A stretch of DNA of 64,000 nucleotides. Origin: Thiodiazotropha sp040506275 (GTDB lineage Bacteria; Pseudomonadota; Gammaproteobacteria; Chromatiales; Chromatiaceae). The position numbers and the translations under genes are program-made. Location of the stretch: contig JBEVXD010000008.1 of the NCBI GenBank assembly GCA_040506275.1, positions 1-64,000 of the forward strand, in the 5' to 3' direction. Every line of letters begins with the position of its first letter. Position 1 is the first letter of the stretch. Below, in pieces: positions 58,851 through 64,000 of this stretch. The notes under the pieces were generated by a model that saw only the letters and a list, made by a program, of their open reading frames with translations, was not told where the DNA came from and searched no databases.

Positions 58851-59711
58851 TCAGACAGCAGCCGCACCACCCACGATTTCTGAGATCTCCTGCGTGATCG
58901 CAGCCTGACGGGCCTTGTTGTAGATCAATTGCAGTTCATCAATCAGGCTCTTCGCGTTATCTGATGCCGACTTCATCGCCACCATCCTCGCAGACTGTTC
59001 GCATGCGCCATTTTCAACTACCGCCTGATAGACAAGTGACTCGACATAACGACCCAGCAGATTGTCTAGAACCTCTTTAGAATCAGGCTCATAGATGTAG
59101 TCCCAGTGATGCTTGAGATCCTCTTCCATATTGGACGGAATGGGAACAATCTGCTCAAAGGTTGGACTCTGAGTCATGGTATTGACGAAGTTGTTGTAGG
59201 CAATATAGATGCGATCTATCTTACCTTCAGAATAGGCATCCAGCATGACTTTGACCGTACCGATCAGATCTTCAATGTGAGGCATATCACCAAGGTGGAC
59301 AGCCTGACTGACGATATTGCCACCGAAGCGGCCAAAGAAACCCAATGCTTTGTTACCGACCGTACAGAAATCGATCTCAACACCACTTTCGCGATGCTCT
59401 TTCAACTCTTTGACCAGCTTACGGAACAGGTTGTTGTTCAATCCGCCACACAGACCTCTGTCTGAAGAGACGATAATGTAACCTACCCGCTTCACCTCAC
59501 GTTCAATCATAAAGGTGTGCTTGTACTCCGGATGCGCATGGAAAAGATGTCCAATTACATTACGCATCTTCTCAGCATAGGGACGTGTAGCCGCCATGCG
59601 GTTCTGCGCCTTACGCATCTTGGAAGCGGCCACCATCTCCATGGCCTTTGTGATCTTGCTAGTATTCTTGATACTGCCGATCTGTGTCCGGATCTCTTTT
59701 GCACCCGCCAT
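58851..59711 (-). CDS. atpG: ATP synthase F1 gamma subunit
   Basis: 286 residues. Central rotor shaft. N-terminal coiled coil AGAKEIRTQIGSIKNTSKITKAMEMVAASKMRKAQ and C-terminal helix SDNAKSLIDELQLIYNKARQAAITQEISEIVGGAAA are characteristic, with SDRGLCGGLN in the middle domain. Confidence 0.97.
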   Translation of the reverse strand: MAGAKEIRTQIGSIKNTSKITKAMEMVAASKMRKAQNRMAATRPYAEKMRNVIGHLFHAHPEYKHTFMIEREVKRVGYIIVSSDRGLCGGLNNNLFRKLVKELKEHRESGVEIDFCTVGNKALGFFGRFGGNIVSQAVHLGDMPHIEDLIGTVKVMLDAYSEGKIDRIYIAYNNFVNTMTQSPTFEQIVPIPSNMEEDLKHHWDYIYEPDSKEVLDNLLGRYVESLVYQAVVENGACEQSARMVAMKSASDNAKSLIDELQLIYNKARQAAITQEISEIVGGAAAV

Positions 59712-59743
59712 AGCTTAAACCTTATCTCGTGATTGCCCGACGT

Positions 59744-61285
59744 CTACCAAGTGTGGTTAGCCTTGAAGTCCTTGAGGGCTTCATTCAGGGCATTTTCGAT
59801 ATCGGTGTTGTAATCACCGGTCTCATCGATCTTGTCCATCAGCTCTTTTTGGTTGCTCTTCATATAGCCTTGCAGCGATGCTTCGAAATCAACCACTTTT
59901 GGTGCTTCTACATCATCCAGGTAGCCTTCGTTTGCAGCAAACAGAGAGACGGCCATGCCTGATACTGAGAGGGGTGAGTATTGTGCCTGCTTCATTAGCT
60001 CGGTCACTCGCTCGCCTCGTTCCAGCTGCTTACGAGTTGCTTCATCGAGATCTGATGCGAACTGAGAGAACGCAGCCAACTCACGATATTGAGCCAGTGC
60101 CAGACGAACACCACCACCAAGCTTCTTGATGATCTTGGTCTGTGCAGCACCACCAACACGCGATACGGAAAGACCGGCGTTGATAGCAGGACGGATACCG
60201 GCGTTGAACAGATCCGCTTCTAGGAAGATCTGGCCGTCGGTAATCGAGATCACGTTGGTAGGTACGAAGGCAGAGACGTCACCCGCCTGGGTTTCAATGA
60301 TCGGCAATGCAGTCAGTGAACCGGTTTGACCCTTGACCTTGCCGCCAGTCTTCTTCTCGACATAGTCAGCATTGACCCGTGCAGCACGTTCCAGAAGACG
60401 TGAATGCAGGTAGAAAACATCACCTGGGTAAGCTTCACGACCTGGTGGACGACGCAGCAGCAGAGATACCTGACGGTAAGCCCATGCCTGTTTGGTCAGA
60501 TCATCATAGATGATCAGTGCATCTTCACCCTTGTCCCGGAAATATTCACCCATGGTGCAACCGGAGTAGGGGGCGATGAACTGCATCGCAGCAGAATCGG
60601 CAGCAGGTGCAGCAACGATGATGGTGTGAGCCATGGCATCATGCTCTTCGAGCTTACGGACAACCTGTGCAATTGTTGAGTTCTTCTGGCCAACGGCAAC
60701 GTAGATACATTTTACGCCGGTGCCCTTCTGATTGATGATTGCGTCGATAGCAACGGCAGACTTACCTGTCTGACGATCACCGATAATCAGCTCACGCTGA
60801 CCACGACCGATCGGCACCATGGCGTCGATCGCTTTAACACCGGTCTGAACCGGTTGATCTACCGACTTACGCTCGATAACACCAGGCGCCACTTTTTCGA
60901 TAGGCGAGGTAGCTTCAGGAGTGATGTCGCCTTTTCCGTCAAGGGGGGTACCCAAGGAATCGACCACTCGCCCAAGCATGCTTTCACCAACCGGCACTTC
61001 GAGAACTCGACCGGTACATTTTACCGCGTCTCCTTCACTCATGTGCTTGTAATCACCCAGTACAACAGCACCGACTGAATCACGTTCCAGGTTGAGCGCC
61101 AGCCCAAAAGTGTTACCCGGGAACTCCAGCATCTCGTAAGACATAACGTCTTCGAGACCATGGATGCGGGCGATACCATCAGTCAGACTGATGATCGTAC
61201 CCTCGTTACGGGCTTCGGTCTTGAGATCGAATTTCTCGATCTTATTTTTGATCAGCTCGCTGATCTCGGATGGATTGAGTTGCAT
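59744..61285 (-). CDS. atpA: ATP synthase F1 alpha subunit
   Basis: 513 residues from the ATG at 61285 (MQLNPSEISELIKNKIE). Non-catalytic nucleotide-binding subunit with P-loop GDRQTGKSAVAIDAI (about 169-183) and the SVSRVGGAAQ segment. The frame is open 18 codons further upstream, but that part overlaps the end of atpH and is not conserved, so it is excluded. Confidence 0.97.
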   Translation of the reverse strand: MQLNPSEISELIKNKIEKFDLKTEARNEGTIISLTDGIARIHGLEDVMSYEMLEFPGNTFGLALNLERDSVGAVVLGDYKHMSEGDAVKCTGRVLEVPVGESMLGRVVDSLGTPLDGKGDITPEATSPIEKVAPGVIERKSVDQPVQTGVKAIDAMVPIGRGQRELIIGDRQTGKSAVAIDAIINQKGTGVKCIYVAVGQKNSTIAQVVRKLEEHDAMAHTIIVAAPAADSAAMQFIAPYSGCTMGEYFRDKGEDALIIYDDLTKQAWAYRQVSLLLRRPPGREAYPGDVFYLHSRLLERAARVNADYVEKKTGGKVKGQTGSLTALPIIETQAGDVSAFVPTNVISITDGQIFLEADLFNAGIRPAINAGLSVSRVGGAAQTKIIKKLGGGVRLALAQYRELAAFSQFASDLDEATRKQLERGERVTELMKQAQYSPLSVSGMAVSLFAANEGYLDDVEAPKVVDFEASLQGYMKSNQKELMDKIDETGDYNTDIENALNEALKDFKANHTW

Positions 61286-61298
61286 GATGGCTTCTCGC

Positions 61299-61838
61299 TT
61301 AGATTCCCAATTCGTTAGCCAGTTGCTGAAGTTTTCCACGGACGGAACCGTCGATCACCATATCTCCGGCGCGAATATGAACACCACCAATCAGGTCAGT
61401 GTCTTTCTCGCTGGTGATGGTGATATCACGTCCCAACTTCGCCTTTAAGGCTTCAGCAATGAGTTTTTCCTGCGCGGGCTTGAGCGCGTAAGCAGAGGTG
61501 ACATGGACATTCATCACCTTCTCTTTATCCGCTTTCAGCTCTTCGAAGAGTACGTTGATCTCAGGCAGCACCTGAAGACGGCGATTCTGAACCAAAAGTC
61601 GGATCAGATTACTGCCCTCTTCATTTACCCGACCGCCGGCAATCTCCAGCAACAGATCGGTCATTGCCTGCTGATCAACTAGCGGGTTTCTGACAATCTT
61701 AGAAACCGCTTCATCTTCAACGACGGTCGATAGAAAGGTCAGCATCTCTTGCCAAAGCTCGAGGTTACCTTTCTCATCGGCATGTGCAAACACCGCTTCC
61801 GCGTAGGGGCGGGCTATTGTGGTAGCTTCACCGGCCAT
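61299..61838 (-). CDS. atpH: ATP synthase F1 delta subunit
   Basis: 179 residues. Stator cap joining F1 to the b subunits. N-terminal ATTIARPYAEAVFAHA and C-terminal LIGGVHIRAGDMVIDGSVRGKLQQLANELG are the family signatures. Gap of 9 bases to atpF and 13 to atpA. Confidence 0.96.
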   Translation of the reverse strand: MAGEATTIARPYAEAVFAHADEKGNLELWQEMLTFLSTVVEDEAVSKIVRNPLVDQQAMTDLLLEIAGGRVNEEGSNLIRLLVQNRRLQVLPEINVLFEELKADKEKVMNVHVTSAYALKPAQEKLIAEALKAKLGRDITITSEKDTDLIGGVHIRAGDMVIDGSVRGKLQQLANELGI

Positions 61839-61847
61839 AGTTCTGCC

Positions 61848-62318
61848 CTAAATCTCTTCGGCCAAGGCCGTGACAATATCCTGGTGTGTGTCGGCGCCGA
61901 TCTCTTTTTTGAGAATTTTTTCAGCACCCGCCACAGCCAGGAGCCCAACCTTCTCACGCAGACTTTCACGCGCGCGATTGGCTTCCTGTTCGATTTCAGC
62001 CTGTGCAGCAGTGAGAATACGCTCACCTTCTACGCGGGCTGTGCCTTTGGACTCATCGACAATTTCTGCAGCACGCTTCTGTGCTTGAGCCACAATCTCA
62101 GCAGCCTGAGACTTAGCTTCATGCAGCACGTCTTTGGCACGTTCCTTAGCCAGCTCCTGCTCGTGTTGGCCACGTTCGGCAGCTGCCAGTCCGTCGGCTA
62201 TCTCCTTTTTACGGGTTTCCAGCGCTCCCATTATCGGGGTCCACACATACTTCATGGTGAACCACACGAACACCGCGAAAGAGAGCAGCTGACCTATAAG
62301 AGTCAGATTGATGTTCAT
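61848..62318 (-). CDS. atpF: ATP synthase Fo subunit b
   Basis: 156 residues. One N-terminal transmembrane helix (about 4-26, FAVFVWFTMKYVWTPIMGAL) and a long polar coiled coil rich in Ala, Glu, Lys and Arg that forms the peripheral stalk. The length matches gammaproteobacterial b subunits. Confidence 0.96.
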   Translation of the reverse strand: MNINLTLIGQLLSFAVFVWFTMKYVWTPIMGALETRKKEIADGLAAAERGQHEQELAKERAKDVLHEAKSQAAEIVAQAQKRAAEIVDESKGTARVEGERILTAAQAEIEQEANRARESLREKVGLLAVAGAEKILKKEIGADTHQDIVTALAEEI

Positions 62319-62370
62319 CCCGGAATTACCTCTCGTTGGACGAGATGAGAGAGAGTTCGCTCAAAGCTTA

Positions 62371-62601
62371 TTAGGCTACAGCGAACAATACGTACATAGC
62401 CAGACCCACAGCGATCATGGGTACAGCGTCTACCAGACCCATGACGATGAAGAACTGGGTACGTAACATAGGAATGAGTTCAGGTTGACGAGCAGCGCCT
62501 TCGAGAAAGCGGCCACCCAAAACGCCGATGCCTACCGCCGCGCCCAGGGCGCCAAGGCCCATCATGATCGCGCCGGCAATGTACAGCAGTGCTTGTTCCA
62601 T
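62371..62601 (-). CDS. atpE: ATP synthase Fo subunit c
   Basis: 76 residues, a two-helix hairpin. The polar loop ARQPEL is present and the proton-binding Asp58 lies in GLVDAVPMIAVG. The Na+-coordinating residues of sodium ATP synthases are absent, so the ring is of the H+ type, consistent with the H+-pyrophosphatase elsewhere in the window. Confidence 0.97.
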   Translation of the reverse strand: MEQALLYIAGAIMMGLGALGAAVGIGVLGGRFLEGAARQPELIPMLRTQFFIVMGLVDAVPMIAVGLAMYVLFAVA

Positions 62602-62646
62602 TATTGGTCTCCCGTTTAATGAACTAGATAGTTTAAGAAAATGTGA

Positions 62647-63507
62647 TCAATGTTCGTGGTGCGCCATATCCAGGTACACAATGGTCAGGGTCATAAAAAT
62701 GAACGCCTGCAGTGTGATAATCAAGATATGAAATATGGCCCATCCCAGCTGTAGAACGCCACCAAACAGGCCGAAAATCAATCCGGCGTTGTACATAATG
62801 GCGATCAGTATAAAGATCATCTCACCCGCGTACATGTTACCGAACAGACGCAGGGCAAGTGAAATAGGTTTGGCAATCAAACTGACAAACTCAAGTATAA
62901 AGTTAACTGGAATGAATAGAAGATTGACAACAGGATTCTTGGCGGAGAAGGGCTGAAGGGTCAACTCCCCGACAAAGCCACCAACACCCTTTATCTTGAT
63001 GCTGTAGAACAGCACCAGCAGAAACACCCCAATGGCCATGCCAAAAGTCGCGTTCGGGTCGGTGGAGGGGACGACCTTCATAAAATGAATGCCCAACAGT
63101 CCACTGATGAAAGGAATCACATCAACCGGGACCAGATCCATTAAGTTCTGAAGGAAGATCCAAACAAAAATGGTCAACGCAAGGGGCGCAACCAGAGAAT
63201 TTTTCGCGGAGAAGGAGCCTCTCACGCTGGTGTCGATAAACTCGACAATCCACTCAACAAAATTCTGCAAACCATCAGGAACCCCCTGGGTTGCAGTCTT
63301 TGCCGCTTTGGAGAAAAAGTAGAGGAACAGCGCACCCAGGAATATTGACCAGAACATGGTGTCCAGGTGAATAGCCCAGAAACCCATCTCCTTTGCTTCA
63401 GCAGCGCTATGCGCCACGCCCCAACTGCCGTCGGAGTGCTGACCAAAGGTTAGGTTGGTCAAGTGATGTTTGATGTATTCACTAGAGGTAAGGGCGTCGC
63501 CGGCCAT
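62647..63507 (-). CDS. atpB: ATP synthase Fo subunit a
   Basis: 286 residues with five to six transmembrane helices. The half-channel motif with the essential Arg is SLALRLFGNMYAGEMIF (about 215-231), and GWAIFHILIITLQAFIFMTLTIVYL forms the last helix. The His-containing C-terminus (AHHEH) is unremarkable. Confidence 0.97.
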   Translation of the reverse strand: MAGDALTSSEYIKHHLTNLTFGQHSDGSWGVAHSAAEAKEMGFWAIHLDTMFWSIFLGALFLYFFSKAAKTATQGVPDGLQNFVEWIVEFIDTSVRGSFSAKNSLVAPLALTIFVWIFLQNLMDLVPVDVIPFISGLLGIHFMKVVPSTDPNATFGMAIGVFLLVLFYSIKIKGVGGFVGELTLQPFSAKNPVVNLLFIPVNFILEFVSLIAKPISLALRLFGNMYAGEMIFILIAIMYNAGLIFGLFGGVLQLGWAIFHILIITLQAFIFMTLTIVYLDMAHHEH

Positions 63508-63518
63508 TTTTCCTATAC

Positions 63519-63899
63519 CTATGAAAGCTGTCTATCTCTAAAAATCAATACTATAACTGGCACCGCTACTTGAACGAGCAGATAGCAGACCAATAATAAA
63601 CCGATATTGACCGACTCGAAGGTGACAATTGTCAACCCGAACAACAATCCGGTCATTATCATCTTCTGGATTTCAGCGCCGAACATGCGCCCGGCTATCT
63701 TCTCCGGCTCCTGCGCACGGTAGTGGGCAAAAGATCTGAGAGCGAAATAGCCATTCGCTATCGCGGCAATAAAAGCACCAATGAAGCCTGACAATGCGAT
63801 GATTTTACCGAAAAACAGCAATCCCAGACCGATAATCGCCGCTGCCCCAAATTGGAGCACTACGATGGTGCGAATCTGACTGTTTCCGGTAAGCTGCAT
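63519..63899 (-). CDS. atpI: ATP synthase subunit I
   Basis: 126 residues with four hydrophobic helices (about 13-30, 33-50, 73-90 and 96-118). AtpI helps assemble or insert the c ring. The family is poorly conserved; the call rests on topology, the SGFIGAFIAAIANGYFALRSF segment and its place as first gene of the operon. Confidence 0.92.
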   Translation of the reverse strand: MQLTGNSQIRTIVVLQFGAAAIIGLGLLFFGKIIALSGFIGAFIAAIANGYFALRSFAHYRAQEPEKIAGRMFGAEIQKMIMTGLLFGLTIVTFESVNIGLLLVCYLLVQVAVPVIVLIFRDRQLS

Positions 63900-63947
63900 G
63901 CCGGTTTCCCGGTACCCCTATATGAGCCTAACCAGTAAGGAGGGAGG

Positions 63948-63976
63948 AGTATAAGGGGTCTGGAATATAAGGTCAA
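63948..63976 (-). promoter_or_regulatory. sigma70-type promoter of the atp operon
   Basis: On the minus strand TTGACC (63971-63976) and TATACT (63948-63953) are separated by exactly 17 bases, close to the TTGACA-17-TATAAT consensus. Transcription would begin about 40 bases before the atpI ATG. It should drive atpIBEFHAGDC and, by read-through, the genes beyond. Confidence 0.75.
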
Positions 63977-64000
63977 AGGATAGATGCATAAATTTTTTCA

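Overview
The window is a bacterial chromosome segment, most probably from a gammaproteobacterial sulfur oxidiser of the Sedimenticola / Candidatus Thiodiazotropha kind. This placement is inferred from gene content and order: atpIBEFHAGDC followed by glmU-glmS, gpmI-envC-ctpA-yibQ, secB-gpsA, a complete pyrophosphate set (PPi-dependent phosphofructokinase, membrane H+-pyrophosphatase, soluble pyrophosphatase), a DsrC/TusE-like protein, a bacteriohemerythrin and a PEP-CTERM protein. No rRNA, tRNA or CRISPR array was recognised.

Layout. 1-2660: IS3-type transposase tail, then a plus-strand run of four small genes each followed by an integron attC-like hairpin site (a cassette array with no integrase in view). 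3.4-12.9 kb: an unknown conserved protein, a large metallopeptidase-like/choice-of-anchor D protein, a GGDEF-EAL protein, and an adenylate kinase with a histone-H1-like lysine-rich tail. 13.3-20.5 kb: PPi metabolism, phosphoesterase, moaC, hemerythrin, engB. 20.7-32 kb: polA, DsrC-like, torF-type porin/glnK/amtB, ubiK, yifB (comM), an orphan secretin and a cluster of palindromic repeats. 32.3-44.5 kb: mostly core genes (DJ-1, yibQ, ctpA, envC, gpmI, arsR, rhodanese, secB, gpsA, trmL, pyrD, HDOD, PEP-CTERM).

44.8-52.9 kb is accessory DNA and the most interesting part. A decayed integron integrase (minus strand, 47448-48321, five stops, one frameshift, catalytic Arg changed to Trp) lies next to a plus-strand cassette array: alpha/beta hydrolase, small lipoprotein, membrane protein, a YefM/YoeB-type toxin-antitoxin pair and a VanX-like D,D-dipeptidase. 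At least one minus-strand cassette (restriction-endonuclease-like protein with its own attC, followed by a methyltransferase) lies on the other side of the integrase remnant.

The strongest novelty candidate is a short (155-166 bp) non-coding element with about 18-bp inverted ends (GAAG..TGTAGAAAAACCT) found three times, in both cassette arrays nearly 50 kb apart. Each copy sits exactly at the G^TT recombination point of an attC site, so that removing it restores a good GCGTTAGGC-type core. It is either a MITE that targets attC or an unusual non-coding cassette.

53-64 kb holds glmS, glmU, a SlyD-like isomerase and the whole F1Fo ATP synthase operon, read right to left from a visible sigma70-type promoter at 63948-63976.
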